Part shown: positions 14,735 to 23,635 of the stretch, in pieces
How positions within the stretch are numbered: position 1 is the first letter of the stretch
Layout of the letters: the number at the start of each line of letters is the position of its first letter
Program-made: the position numbers and the translations under genes
The notes under the pieces: model-generated
Databases searched by the model: none
Told to the model about the DNA's origin: nothing
The model's input: only the letters and a program-made list of their open reading frames with translations
Assembly (NCBI GenBank): GCA_900315765.1
Contig: ONAK01000046.1
Span: 1-34,961, forward strand
Source of the DNA: an uncultured Prevotella sp.
Lineage (GTDB): Bacteria > Bacteroidota > Bacteroidia > Bacteroidales > Bacteroidaceae
Direction of reading: 5' to 3'
Length of the DNA: 34,961 nt

Positions 14735-17683
14735 ATGAAGATGAAAAGAACAAAAAATCTTTGTTATCGCCTGCTAATGATGCTGGCGGTCATGTTTATT
14801 GCCTTGGATGTTTCAGCACAGGCCACTATTAATGGTCAGGTGAAGGATGAAACGGGCGATGGCGTTATCGGAGCCTCGGTCGTTGAAAAAGGAACATCTA
14901 ACGGCACAGTAACAGACTTCGACGGAAACTTCAGTCTGAAATGTAAGCCTGGAGCCACGTTGGTATTCACCTACATCGGCTTCAACCCACAGGAATTGCC
15001 TGCAAAAAACGGCATGGAGGTAACACTGAAAGAGGATGTAGCCCAGCTGAACGAAGTCGTAGTAGTAGGTTACGGCTCGATGGCTAAGAAAGAGATTTCG
15101 AGCTCAGTGGTCCAGATTAACAAGGATCAGTTTAACCAAGGTGCAGCCAGCGACCCCATGGCTCTGATTGCCGGTAAGGTTGCAGGTCTTAACGTATCCT
15201 CAACAGCCGACGCCAACCCCAATGCGATGACCGACATTCAGGTACGTGGTGCAGGTTCGCTCACAGCCAGCAATGGTCCGTTGGTAGTTATCGATGGTAT
15301 TGCCGGTGGCGATTTGCGCAACATTGCCACTCAGGACGTAGAGTCAATCACCGTACTGAAGGATGCCGGTTCTGCAGCCATCTATGGTACTCGTGGTGCC
15401 AATGGTGTTATCCTGGTTACCACTAAGAAGGGTTCAGGCACAGCAGGAGTCACCAATGTAACTTACGATAGCTATATTGCCCTGAATGTTCAGAAGCCCC
15501 GTATAAAAATTCTATCTACCGATGAATTCCGCCGTTCACGCCGCGGACAGGATTATGGTGCCGACACCGACTGGTGGAGCGAGATTACACGCCCCGTCAG
15601 CTACAGCCTGAACCAATACATTTCTATCGACTCTTCTAATAAGAATGGTTATTTCGGACTGTCACTCAATTATAAGAAAGGTAATGGTCTCGACATCGTG
15701 TCAGGGCGCGAAGAATACGGAGCACGTTTCGTTGGCGAGCAGCGTGTACTTAACAACCGCCTGCAGTTCAACTCATCGCTCTCTGCTCGTAAAGTACACG
15801 AGAAGTGGGGCAACAACGGACTGTTTGATACAGCGCTCACTATGAACCCAACAATACCTGTTAAGAATCCCGACGGCAGCTATTATCAGCCCAACTCACC
15901 TACAGATATCCACAATCCCGTTAACGATTTGAAGGAGAATGTAAGTCAGGGCGACCGCATCTACATTCTGGGTAATGCCGACGTCAAACTGAATATCCTG
16001 CAGACTGAACAGCACAACCTGAGCACATCGCTGAGCTATGCGTTGCAGTATAACGATCTGAAGGACAACTTCTATACACCATCTACATCGAGTGAATCGT
16101 TCTGGAACGGCTATGCCGGTCGTGCCCGCATCAACTACCAGAAGTGGTGGACCAACCGCTTAGAATATCTCATCAACTACACCATGACGCTTAACCAGCA
16201 CCAACTGAAAGCTGTACTTGGCTACTCATGGGAGCGCAGCAAGTGGGAGCAGAGCGGCAACGAGAACATGGGCTTTGTTTACGATGCCCTTTCGTTCCAT
16301 GGTATTGGCAGTGGTAGCTACCTGCGCGATGGCAAGGCCAACCTCTGGGCTGGTTCTTCTGAGTCGACACTGATTGGTTTCTTCGGCCGTCTGAATTATA
16401 ACTTCAACGACATCATCTACGCTTCGGCTTCAATGCGCCGTGAGGGTAGCACCAAATTCGGTGCCAACACCAAATGGGGAAACTTCCCCTCAGCTTCGCT
16501 GGCATGGGAAATCGTTAATACACCATTCGCCCAGGGATTGGCACAGACCTTCCAGAGCTTGAAGCCACGTGTAAGCTATGGTGTTACCGGTCGTTCCGAT
16601 TTCAATGCATATCAGAGTATTGCTACATATAGCACCCGTGGTGCCTACCTCATCGACAACCAGTGGATTAATGGTTATGCACCATCACTGAACGCCAACC
16701 CCGACCTGGCTTGGGAGAAGTCAACAGCTTTCAACGTTGGTATTGACTTTGTTGCACTCAACAGCCGTCTGCGTGGTAGCGTAGAGTATTTCGATCGCCG
16801 TTCGCAGGATCTGCTCTATAACTACACTGCCCCACAGCCACCATTCATCTACAACACCATTCTGGTAAATGTAGGTACAACCAAGAATACTGGTATCGAG
16901 GTGGCACTCGACTACGACGTGATAGCCAAGAAGGGCTTGAAGTGGACCACCGGTATCAACTGGAGTATGGGCGACACCAAACTCACCAAACTTTCAAGCG
17001 ATGCTTACCAGATGGCTTATCTGGATTTGTATCAGAAGCCAGGTCCTGGCAGTAGCGAGTATTTCTTCCGTGTGGAAGAAGGCGGAAAGATTGGTCAGTT
17101 CTATGGCTACGAGCATGCTGGCGTAGATGAGAACGGATTACTGCTCATCTATGATAACAACGGCAATGCCATTCCTGCAGCCCAGGCCGATCCTGCTTAT
17201 AAGCGCAACATCGGCAACGGTGCGCCTAAGCACTTTCTGTCGTGGAACAACACATTCACCTATAAGAACTGGGATCTGAGCATGCTCTTCCGCAGTGCCC
17301 TTGGTTTTGAAATCTTCAATATGCGTAAATACGGCATGGGATTGAAGGGTTCAGGTACCGATAATGTGCTGCGTGCAGCCTATACCGACTATGCTGATGT
17401 AGAGTCGAGCGGTGGTATCATCTCAAGCTACTTCCTGGAGAAGGGCGACTATGTAAAGCTGGACAACGTTACTTTGGGCTATACTTATTCACCCAAGAAC
17501 CGCCAGCTTATTGAGAGCTTGCGCGTATACCTCACAGCAAAGAATGTGTTTACACTCACTGGCTACAAAGGTAACGATCCTTCTATCGTAACCTCTACCG
17601 GTATCACCCCAGGTATCGACTCAAACAGCGCCTATCCACAGGCCACTCAGGTTAGTCTGGGCGTAACACTGCGCTTTCATTAA
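14735..17683 (+). CDS. susC: SusC-like TonB-dependent outer-membrane transporter
   Basis: This 982-residue outer-membrane barrel imports oligosaccharides using TonB energy. It has a signal peptide (ending near DVSAQ, 29), a carboxypeptidase-regulatory-like domain (30-100: INGQVKDETGDGVIGASV, TDFDGNFSL) and the SusC link QLNEVVVVGYG (104-114). A plug domain (about 118-232) follows, with VRGAGSLTASNGPLVVIDG and LKDAGSAAIYGTRGANGVILVTTKKG, then the beta-barrel ending in an aromatic residue pair (LRFH). It pairs with the adjacent SusD to bind and take up starch fragments. It is 83 bp downstream of GH97 with no good promoter in the gap, so it is probably on the same transcript. Confidence 0.96.
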   Translation: MKMKRTKNLCYRLLMMLAVMFIALDVSAQATINGQVKDETGDGVIGASVVEKGTSNGTVTDFDGNFSLKCKPGATLVFTYIGFNPQELPAKNGMEVTLKEDVAQLNEVVVVGYGSMAKKEISSSVVQINKDQFNQGAASDPMALIAGKVAGLNVSSTADANPNAMTDIQVRGAGSLTASNGPLVVIDGIAGGDLRNIATQDVESITVLKDAGSAAIYGTRGANGVILVTTKKGSGTAGVTNVTYDSYIALNVQKPRIKILSTDEFRRSRRGQDYGADTDWWSEITRPVSYSLNQYISIDSSNKNGYFGLSLNYKKGNGLDIVSGREEYGARFVGEQRVLNNRLQFNSSLSARKVHEKWGNNGLFDTALTMNPTIPVKNPDGSYYQPNSPTDIHNPVNDLKENVSQGDRIYILGNADVKLNILQTEQHNLSTSLSYALQYNDLKDNFYTPSTSSESFWNGYAGRARINYQKWWTNRLEYLINYTMTLNQHQLKAVLGYSWERSKWEQSGNENMGFVYDALSFHGIGSGSYLRDGKANLWAGSSESTLIGFFGRLNYNFNDIIYASASMRREGSTKFGANTKWGNFPSASLAWEIVNTPFAQGLAQTFQSLKPRVSYGVTGRSDFNAYQSIATYSTRGAYLIDNQWINGYAPSLNANPDLAWEKSTAFNVGIDFVALNSRLRGSVEYFDRRSQDLLYNYTAPQPPFIYNTILVNVGTTKNTGIEVALDYDVIAKKGLKWTTGINWSMGDTKLTKLSSDAYQMAYLDLYQKPGPGSSEYFFRVEEGGKIGQFYGYEHAGVDENGLLLIYDNNGNAIPAAQADPAYKRNIGNGAPKHFLSWNNTFTYKNWDLSMLFRSALGFEIFNMRKYGMGLKGSGTDNVLRAAYTDYADVESSGGIISSYFLEKGDYVKLDNVTLGYTYSPKNRQLIESLRVYLTAKNVFTLTGYKGNDPSIVTSTGITPGIDSNSAYPQATQVSLGVTLRFH

Positions 17684-17720
17684 TTGAAGATTGAGAATTG
17701 AAAATTGAAGATTGAAAATT
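17683..17720 (+). repeat. 7-bp tandem repeat between susC and susD
   Basis: Five units of ATTGARR (ATTGAAG, ATTGAGA, ATTGAAA, ATTGAAG, ATTGAAA) plus ATT fill the whole susC-susD gap, from the last base of the susC stop to the susD ATG. A TTG at 17712 is an in-frame alternative start inside the array, but ATG 17721 is preferred. Confidence 0.8.
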
Positions 17721-19541
17721 ATGATGACTATAAAACATAAAATATTTGGTGCAGTCTGCCTGATGGCTGGACTCACCGCTTGTACCGACCTGGATGAAAA
17801 GGTGTACGACCGCATCGACGCCGGTGTCTATTATCAGAATGAAGCCAGTGTGAAAGGCGCTGTGGCTGCCATCTATGGACAGACATCGCAGACTCTGGCT
17901 GGTGAGAATTTCTTTCATCTCTCAGAATATCCTTCCGACCAGATCACATGGCGCGTGTGGAATGGTGGACTCTGGGGATGGGATGAGGCCATGAAGACTG
18001 TGCTCTCTTGGCACAACTGGACTTCTGAGTCAACCATCATCAACAATGCATGGAACGGTGCATGGACAGCTATCGGCCTGTCAAACCTGCTGTTAAGCGA
18101 CCTTCAGGGGCTGAGTGCCTCAAGCCTGGGCATGACCGATGCACAGTTAGCACAGTATGTAGCCGAGGTACGCACTATTCGTGCCTGGAACTATTACTGT
18201 ATCTTCGAGCTTTGGGGCGGCGCCCTGCCACTCAACACCTCTGCCAGCAGCGAGGTTCCCGGCACTGCCGATCCTGACTGGAATACTTCGTGCAAGAAGA
18301 TTTACGACTTCATTGCCACCGAACTCGACGAGACAGCTTCGGCACTGGCCAAGGACGATGCAAACCACTCGATGGTGAACCGTGCCAACCAGGCTATGAA
18401 CCGCCTGCTCAAGGCCCGTCTGCTACTCAATGCCGAGGTGTTTATCGGCGAGAAGCACTACGATGAGTGCGAGGCCCTTTCAAAGGAGATTATCAATGGC
18501 ACCTATGGCAACTATGCCATCGACGACAACTATCGCAACCTTTACTCTATGGACAACGTGAAGAGCCCTGAGGTCATCTTTGCACTTGCAGCCGAAGACG
18601 GACAGGGAGCAGCCAACGCCATCTCTAACGTTCGCACCATGGTAGGTATGTGGTATGGTTATGCCGACTATTTCGGACAGAGCTACGACGGCATCGGCGC
18701 TTGGAACTGCGTATGTCTGGTTCCTTCGTTCGACAACTCAGGTACTGTTCAGCCCACAGGCGGTTCTATCGGTGCTAAGTGTTTCTTGGATTATGGCGAC
18801 AAGTTGGGCGCACCCTACGAGCGTTTCGACGATCGCGACATCCGCAAGCAGAACTACACTTACGATGCTGTTACCAAGACCCACGGACCTGGTATGTTCC
18901 TGAAGGGGCTGGTACGTGCCGACTTTGGTAAGGGCGATGTGCTGAAGGCCGATGCCGACCGCGATGGTCAGGACCTGGTATTTGTGGATCAGTTAGGCAC
19001 ATTCCTGAATCAGGGCCGCGACCTTGAAACAGTCATGAGTCCTCGTTGGGGCGAAACCAACTCGGGTGTCCGCCTGGTAAAATATCCTCTCTATCCTAAC
19101 GACGAGCAGGGTGGTTTCAAGAGCATCGACGATGTTCAGTTCCGCCTGGCCGAGGCTTATTATAACGTAGCTGAGTGCGAGATGCGTAAGGGCAACAGTG
19201 CCGAGGCAAAGAAGTATGTCGATGCCGTACGCCAGCGCTATTTCAAGTCTTCCGACCGTACTGCTGCACTCAATGTTCCAGGTCCTGGTTTCACACAGTT
19301 TGATATGGACTGGATGCTGTCTGAGTGGGGTAAGGAATATCTGGGCGAGGGCAACCGCCGCCGTACCGACCTGCGCCGTTTCGACAAGTTTACACAGGGC
19401 CAGTGGTGGTTCTGGGGCCGTGCTACCGAGGATGGCATCAGCCTGCCAGCCAAGCGCGACCGCAAGTACGAGTGGTATCCATTGCCACAGACTGCCATCT
19501 CTGTAAATCCAGGGCTGATTCAGAACCCAAGTTATCAGTAA
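17721..19541 (+). CDS. susD: SusD/RagB-family starch-binding outer-membrane lipoprotein
   Basis: This 606-residue surface lipoprotein has the lipobox GLTAC (Cys21) followed by TDLDEKVYDRI, the classic start of SusD proteins. The body is the TPR-rich SusD/RagB fold, with segments such as AEVRTIRAWNYYCIFELWGGALPL, RLLKARLLLNAEVFIG and, near the end, FRLAEAYYNVAECEMRKGNSAEAKKYVDAVRQR. The C-terminal RRTDLRRFDKF and YEWYPLPQTAISVNP are also typical. It caps the SusC barrel and captures glycans. The many surface tryptophans (WRVWNGGLWGWDEA) suit binding of alpha-glucan helices. Start at ATG 17721; 17724 is equally possible. Co-transcribed with susC. Confidence 0.96.
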   Translation: MMTIKHKIFGAVCLMAGLTACTDLDEKVYDRIDAGVYYQNEASVKGAVAAIYGQTSQTLAGENFFHLSEYPSDQITWRVWNGGLWGWDEAMKTVLSWHNWTSESTIINNAWNGAWTAIGLSNLLLSDLQGLSASSLGMTDAQLAQYVAEVRTIRAWNYYCIFELWGGALPLNTSASSEVPGTADPDWNTSCKKIYDFIATELDETASALAKDDANHSMVNRANQAMNRLLKARLLLNAEVFIGEKHYDECEALSKEIINGTYGNYAIDDNYRNLYSMDNVKSPEVIFALAAEDGQGAANAISNVRTMVGMWYGYADYFGQSYDGIGAWNCVCLVPSFDNSGTVQPTGGSIGAKCFLDYGDKLGAPYERFDDRDIRKQNYTYDAVTKTHGPGMFLKGLVRADFGKGDVLKADADRDGQDLVFVDQLGTFLNQGRDLETVMSPRWGETNSGVRLVKYPLYPNDEQGGFKSIDDVQFRLAEAYYNVAECEMRKGNSAEAKKYVDAVRQRYFKSSDRTAALNVPGPGFTQFDMDWMLSEWGKEYLGEGNRRRTDLRRFDKFTQGQWWFWGRATEDGISLPAKRDRKYEWYPLPQTAISVNPGLIQNPSYQ

Positions 19542-19567
19542 GATTAAACATTAAACAATAGAAAATT

Positions 19568-20596
19568 ATGAACAAGAAAATATATAGTCTGATGCTGACA
19601 CTGCTGGCCTTTACCGGTTTGATGAGCAGTTGTTCGAGCAGCGATGAGCTGGTGTTTGACCACGAGCGTCAGCAATTTGAGACACGGGCCGACCGTATTC
19701 TGCTGGAGTTCATCGCACCCTTCGGCACCACTGCCGACGAGGAGATCTACATTACCGGTGCTTTCAATGGTGATGACGAGGCTGTCGGTGATGCAAAATA
19801 CCTATTGACCAAAGCGCCTAACAGCAATGTGAAGTGGGGTATCTATCTCGATCCCAGCACTTTCGTCAGCGGCAAATCGCTGGCCGATGGTTTCCGCTTC
19901 TATTCAAAGAATCAGGGCAAGGAATTCACTACAGCCGGTGAGGAGGCTACCCATACAGACAATCCAGGTCTTGGCACCTTCACTAATATCTGGGGCCAGC
20001 GCTGGGAGAGCTACTACTGGAGTGGTGGCGAGCAGCCAGAACCCACACACGATGGTTTCTGCGTATATGTTGACGACCAGACAGGCTGGGATATTCTTAC
20101 CCTCTATATGTGGGGCGATGTCAATAACCTGAATGGCGATTGGCCTGGTATGAGTGTTACTGGCACTTGGAACCACGATGGCATCACCTGGAAATATTTC
20201 GACATGGGCGAGGCTAATACCGGACTCGTTGAGAACCTGATCTTCAACAATGGTGATGGTGTAGAGGAGATTGGTGCCGAGCCCAAGGTAGAGCACGATG
20301 GCTATGCCCTGTTTGTGCTGAACGAGTCGAGTCAGACTGATTTCGCGCTCTATGCCTGGGGCGATGCAGAAGCCTTTGGCGGCTGGCCAGGCATCCCTGT
20401 CACCGGCACTCAGACCATTGGAGGTGTAGATTATCTCTATTTCGATATGGGTGCGGCCAATACCGGTCTGAACCTGAACCTCATCCCCAATAACAACAAT
20501 GGCGGTGTGCAGTGGGAAGGCGGCGATCTGAACTTCACAATCGATCACGACATCTATATCCGCATATTCGATGGTGGCTATGAAGTATTGGAGTAG
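19568..20596 (+). CDS. Starch-binding surface lipoprotein (SusE/SusF-like) with tandem CBM26-like modules
   Basis: This 342-residue lipoprotein has the lipobox LMSSC (Cys22). Residues about 40-145 form a first beta-rich domain (EEIYITGAFNG, RFYSKNQGKEF) that resembles the starch-binding domains of SusE/SusF. Two homologous modules follow: 160-238 (HDGFCVYVDD, LYMWGD, WPGMSVTG, YFDMGEANTGL, LIFNNG) and 243-334 (HDGYALFVLN, LYAWGD, WPGIPVTG, YFDMGAANTGL, LIPNNN). Paired W/Y residues and the WPG motif match CBM26-type starch-binding modules. It holds starch at the cell surface for the adjacent amylases. It is 26 bp after susD, and its end overlaps the first amylase by 17 bp. Confidence 0.85.
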   Translation: MNKKIYSLMLTLLAFTGLMSSCSSSDELVFDHERQQFETRADRILLEFIAPFGTTADEEIYITGAFNGDDEAVGDAKYLLTKAPNSNVKWGIYLDPSTFVSGKSLADGFRFYSKNQGKEFTTAGEEATHTDNPGLGTFTNIWGQRWESYYWSGGEQPEPTHDGFCVYVDDQTGWDILTLYMWGDVNNLNGDWPGMSVTGTWNHDGITWKYFDMGEANTGLVENLIFNNGDGVEEIGAEPKVEHDGYALFVLNESSQTDFALYAWGDAEAFGGWPGIPVTGTQTIGGVDYLYFDMGAANTGLNLNLIPNNNNGGVQWEGGDLNFTIDHDIYIRIFDGGYEVLE

Positions 20597-21959
20597 TCTT
20601 ATCCTCGCCGCAGCGCTGATGCTTTCAGCCTGCGGCGGGGCTTCCAAAAGCCTCGTTGTAGATTGCACTCAACCAGTGAGCGACGGCAACCGCATTATCT
20701 ATCAGATGAATGTGGGCGCATTTACTGCAGAGGGTACATTCCAGGCTGCCACCAAGCAACTGGATCGCTTAGACACGCTGGGAGTAGATATCATCTGGCT
20801 CATGCCCATCTACCCGCGCGGAGCTACCATGAACAGCCCCTATGCCGCTATGGACTACAAGGCGGTTAATCCGCGATATGGTGCCATCAGCGATGTGAAG
20901 GCTTTTGTGGCACGTGCTCACCAACTGGGTATCAAAGTGTGGCTCGACTGGGTGCCAAACCATGTGGCTCAGGAGAACCCGTGGGTACAGACTCACCCCG
21001 ACTATTTTACCCGCGACGACAAGGGAAACATGATTCATCCTCACGGTTGGGGAGATGTTCTGGAACTGAACTACCAAAACCCAGAACTGGTAAAGGAGGT
21101 TAACTCAGCCCTGAAGTTCTGGATTGAGACATGCGACATCGACGGTTACCGCTGCGACTACGTGTCGAGCCCAACCATCCCTGTAGCCTATTGGCAGGAC
21201 ATTATTGCTCAGCTTAAGACGCTAGTTCCTGGCAAGAAGATTGAAATGATGAGCGAGACCGACATCACCGATCGCCACAACCAGCGCATAGACTCATGCG
21301 GATTCGACTACGACTACGCCTGGAGTTTCCAAGGCTCAATGGCGCGTCTGTGCCGTCGTGGATTCAATTCCGACACGCTGAAAAATATCTGTCAGCGTTT
21401 TCTCGACAAGTCATCAAAGGTCAAGAACCGCAGAATGGTATATCTTACCAATCACGACCAGAACTACAACGATGGCGGCAACACGCTTCGCAAGTTCTAT
21501 GGTGAAAACCGCTATGGCCTCAGCGTATTAGAATTCACGTTCTACGGCATGCCGCTCATCTACAACGGCCAGGAGATTGGCGACCCCGACACACTAAACT
21601 ATTTTACCGATGCAAAAGTAAAATGGCAGCGTGTCGACCACAAGATGCTTAACACCGTGCGCACGCTGATAGCCCTGCATCATCAGCAGCCTGCTCTGGC
21701 CGAGAGTGCTCCAGTAGAGTTTCTCAACACTAACTGTAGCGATGTGCTGGCATGGCGACGCGATAATGTGGTAGCAGTAGTAAACTTTGCCGATTACGAC
21801 ACCGAGGTAACCATAGATGGCATCGAAGCTGGCACCTACCAGCAGTGGCTCAACAGCCAGACCATCTACAGCGGTCCCGAGGTTTCCACGCATTCTCTCT
21901 CTGCATCGCCCACCCTATCATTCGAGTCTAAGGGCTATGCAGTTTACGTTAAACAGTAG
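20580..21959 (+). CDS. GH13 alpha-amylase, surface lipoprotein (SusG-like role)
   Basis: This 459-residue lipoprotein has the lipobox MLSAC (Cys18) and cuts internal alpha-1,4 bonds of starch at the cell surface. The four GH13 regions are present: DWVPNH (123-128), GYRCDY with nucleophile Asp193, Glu226 in MSETD, and TNHD (290-293). A C-terminal beta domain (AWRRDNVVAVVNFADYDTEV, ending KGYAVYVKQ) is also present. It is a compact amylase without extra binding modules. ATG 20580 is chosen because it directly opens the lipoprotein signal; the ATG 9 nt upstream adds only MVA. It overlaps the starch-binding lipoprotein gene by 17 bp, so the two are translationally coupled and likely work together on the surface. 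Confidence 0.93.
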   Translation: MKYWSSLILAAALMLSACGGASKSLVVDCTQPVSDGNRIIYQMNVGAFTAEGTFQAATKQLDRLDTLGVDIIWLMPIYPRGATMNSPYAAMDYKAVNPRYGAISDVKAFVARAHQLGIKVWLDWVPNHVAQENPWVQTHPDYFTRDDKGNMIHPHGWGDVLELNYQNPELVKEVNSALKFWIETCDIDGYRCDYVSSPTIPVAYWQDIIAQLKTLVPGKKIEMMSETDITDRHNQRIDSCGFDYDYAWSFQGSMARLCRRGFNSDTLKNICQRFLDKSSKVKNRRMVYLTNHDQNYNDGGNTLRKFYGENRYGLSVLEFTFYGMPLIYNGQEIGDPDTLNYFTDAKVKWQRVDHKMLNTVRTLIALHHQQPALAESAPVEFLNTNCSDVLAWRRDNVVAVVNFADYDTEVTIDGIEAGTYQQWLNSQTIYSGPEVSTHSLSASPTLSFESKGYAVYVKQ

Positions 21960-22007
21960 AAACCTGCTTCATCATTTAAAGGTTTTACTGACATTTGAGT
22001 ACTCATA

Positions 22008-22048
22008 GGGGCCTGCTGCTCTGTGAAGAATGGCAGCCCCGTTTTTTT
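22008..22048 (+). terminator. Intrinsic terminator or attenuator between the two amylase genes
   Basis: GGGGC (22008-22012) pairs with GCCCC (22036-22040), continued by TGC/GCA with one bulged C, and is followed by a run of seven T (22042-22048). It looks like a rho-independent terminator. The next ATG is at 22067, leaving too little space for a promoter after it, so readthrough or an upstream promoter must supply the second amylase. Confidence 0.7.
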
Positions 22049-22066
22049 AATTTACAGTTGACAGTT

Positions 22067-23635
22067 ATGATTACTAAGGTATTGAAAAGTTTTTTGATAG
22101 TGGCTGTTTGCATAGTTTCAAACTGCTATGCGGCCGATTATGTAGATGATATTAACCTTGCAGCGGGGAAACGCGCTGAGGGTCAGCGAGTTATCTACGA
22201 GATGAACGTAGGTTCGTTTACTACCGAAGGAACCTTTGCTGCTGCTCAGGAGCGACTTGAAGAGCTCAAGGCACTGGGCATCGACATCGTATGGCTCATG
22301 CCCATCTATCCGCGTGGCGGAGGCATCAACAGCCCCTATGCCGCCACTAACTTCCAAGAAACCAATCCTAAGTATGGCACCATCGCCCAGCTGAAATCGT
22401 TTGTAAGCCGTGCCCACCAGCTGCAGATGGAGGTGTGGCTCGACTGGGTTCCCAACCACACGGCAACCAATGCCGACTGGGTGACTACCCATCCCGAATA
22501 CTACACCACCAGCGGCGGAAAAAAGATTCACCCCAATAACTATAGCGATGTATGGCAGCTCGACTATTACAATCCCGACCTGGTTGATGCCATGAACGCA
22601 TGCCTGAAGTTCTGGATCGACGAGGCCGACATCGACGGCTATCGCTGCGACTACATCAGCAGTCCCAAGATACCTGTCAGTTACTGGCAAGCAACTATAC
22701 CTCTGATTAAATCCCATAAAGACATCACATTTCTTGGCGAGGCCGACATCGCTTCAGATGCCACCCGACTGAAAGATGCAGGGTTCGACTACGACTACGC
22801 CTGGCAGTTCCAGTCGTCGCTGGCCAACTATGGCACCAGCAACACCTCGGCCCGCCTCAAAGCATTCATCAACACACTGCTCGAGAAATCAGCCTCGCTA
22901 TCGTTTGGCAGGATGCTCTACATCACCAATCACGATCAGAACTTCAACGAATCAAAGAAAACGCTCACGCAGAAATATGGCGACAACCGCTATCCACTCA
23001 CCGTTCTGGCCTATACCGTCTATGGCATGCCGCTCATCTATAACGGACAGGAAACAGGCGGCAACCAGGCACTCGATTACTTTAACGACACCAAGATTAA
23101 CTGGAACACCAACGACCCAAAGATGCTAAACACCCTGCGCACGCTCTTTGCCCTGAAACACGCCGTGCCGGCCATCAGCCATGCACGCCAGTCGGCCGCC
23201 AACCCATCCACCACCCTGCTCAACGTATCAGGCAGCACTGGCGTATTAGCCTATACGCGCACTTTAGGCGATAGTCAGGTGTTGGTAGTACTCAACATGG
23301 GCACCTCGGCAGCTACCGCCACTGTTGAAGGTATTTCAGCTGGCGATTGGAGTTTGTGGCTCGATAGCGAGACCATAGCCCAGGGCACCAGCCGTAAGCA
23401 GGCATCACTCAACGCCACCCACACTTTCACTCTCGAAGCCAAGGGCTATCGCGTTTATGTAGCAGGCACATATTCTGAACAGGATGTAGCCCAGCATACT
23501 GCCATCCGTTCCATACAATCATCTTCACATAGCGACAACAGATGGTATACGCTCACCGGCCAGCCTATTCCACGCCCCACCAAACGCGGACTATATATCC
23601 ACAACGGTAAGAAAGTAGCTATAGATAATCAATAG
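22067..23635 (+). CDS. GH13 alpha-amylase, secreted, with C-terminal sorting-like tag
   Basis: This 522-residue alpha-amylase is a close paralogue of the preceding one (shared blocks such as WLMPIYPRG, DWVPNH, FDYDYAW, YGMPLIYNGQE). It has a normal signal peptide (MITKVLKSFLIVAVCIVSNCYA) rather than a clear lipobox. Catalytic regions are DWVPNH (126-131), GYRCDY with Asp195, Glu225 in FLGEAD and TNHD (287-290). After the C-terminal beta domain there is an extension ending WYTLTGQPIPRPTKRGLYIHNGKKV, a tag common at the end of secreted Prevotella proteins and resembling type IX-type sorting tails. An ATG 72 nt upstream lies before the hairpin and is rejected. Its stop overlaps the convergent GH2 gene by 7 bp. 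Confidence 0.92.
   Translation: MITKVLKSFLIVAVCIVSNCYAADYVDDINLAAGKRAEGQRVIYEMNVGSFTTEGTFAAAQERLEELKALGIDIVWLMPIYPRGGGINSPYAATNFQETNPKYGTIAQLKSFVSRAHQLQMEVWLDWVPNHTATNADWVTTHPEYYTTSGGKKIHPNNYSDVWQLDYYNPDLVDAMNACLKFWIDEADIDGYRCDYISSPKIPVSYWQATIPLIKSHKDITFLGEADIASDATRLKDAGFDYDYAWQFQSSLANYGTSNTSARLKAFINTLLEKSASLSFGRMLYITNHDQNFNESKKTLTQKYGDNRYPLTVLAYTVYGMPLIYNGQETGGNQALDYFNDTKINWNTNDPKMLNTLRTLFALKHAVPAISHARQSAANPSTTLLNVSGSTGVLAYTRTLGDSQVLVVLNMGTSAATATVEGISAGDWSLWLDSETIAQGTSRKQASLNATHTFTLEAKGYRVYVAGTYSEQDVAQHTAIRSIQSSSHSDNRWYTLTGQPIPRPTKRGLYIHNGKKVAIDNQ

Noticed and set aside
14626-17720. Short repeats as possible CRISPR units
   Set aside because: The repeats are directly tandem with no spacers, and no cas genes are present.
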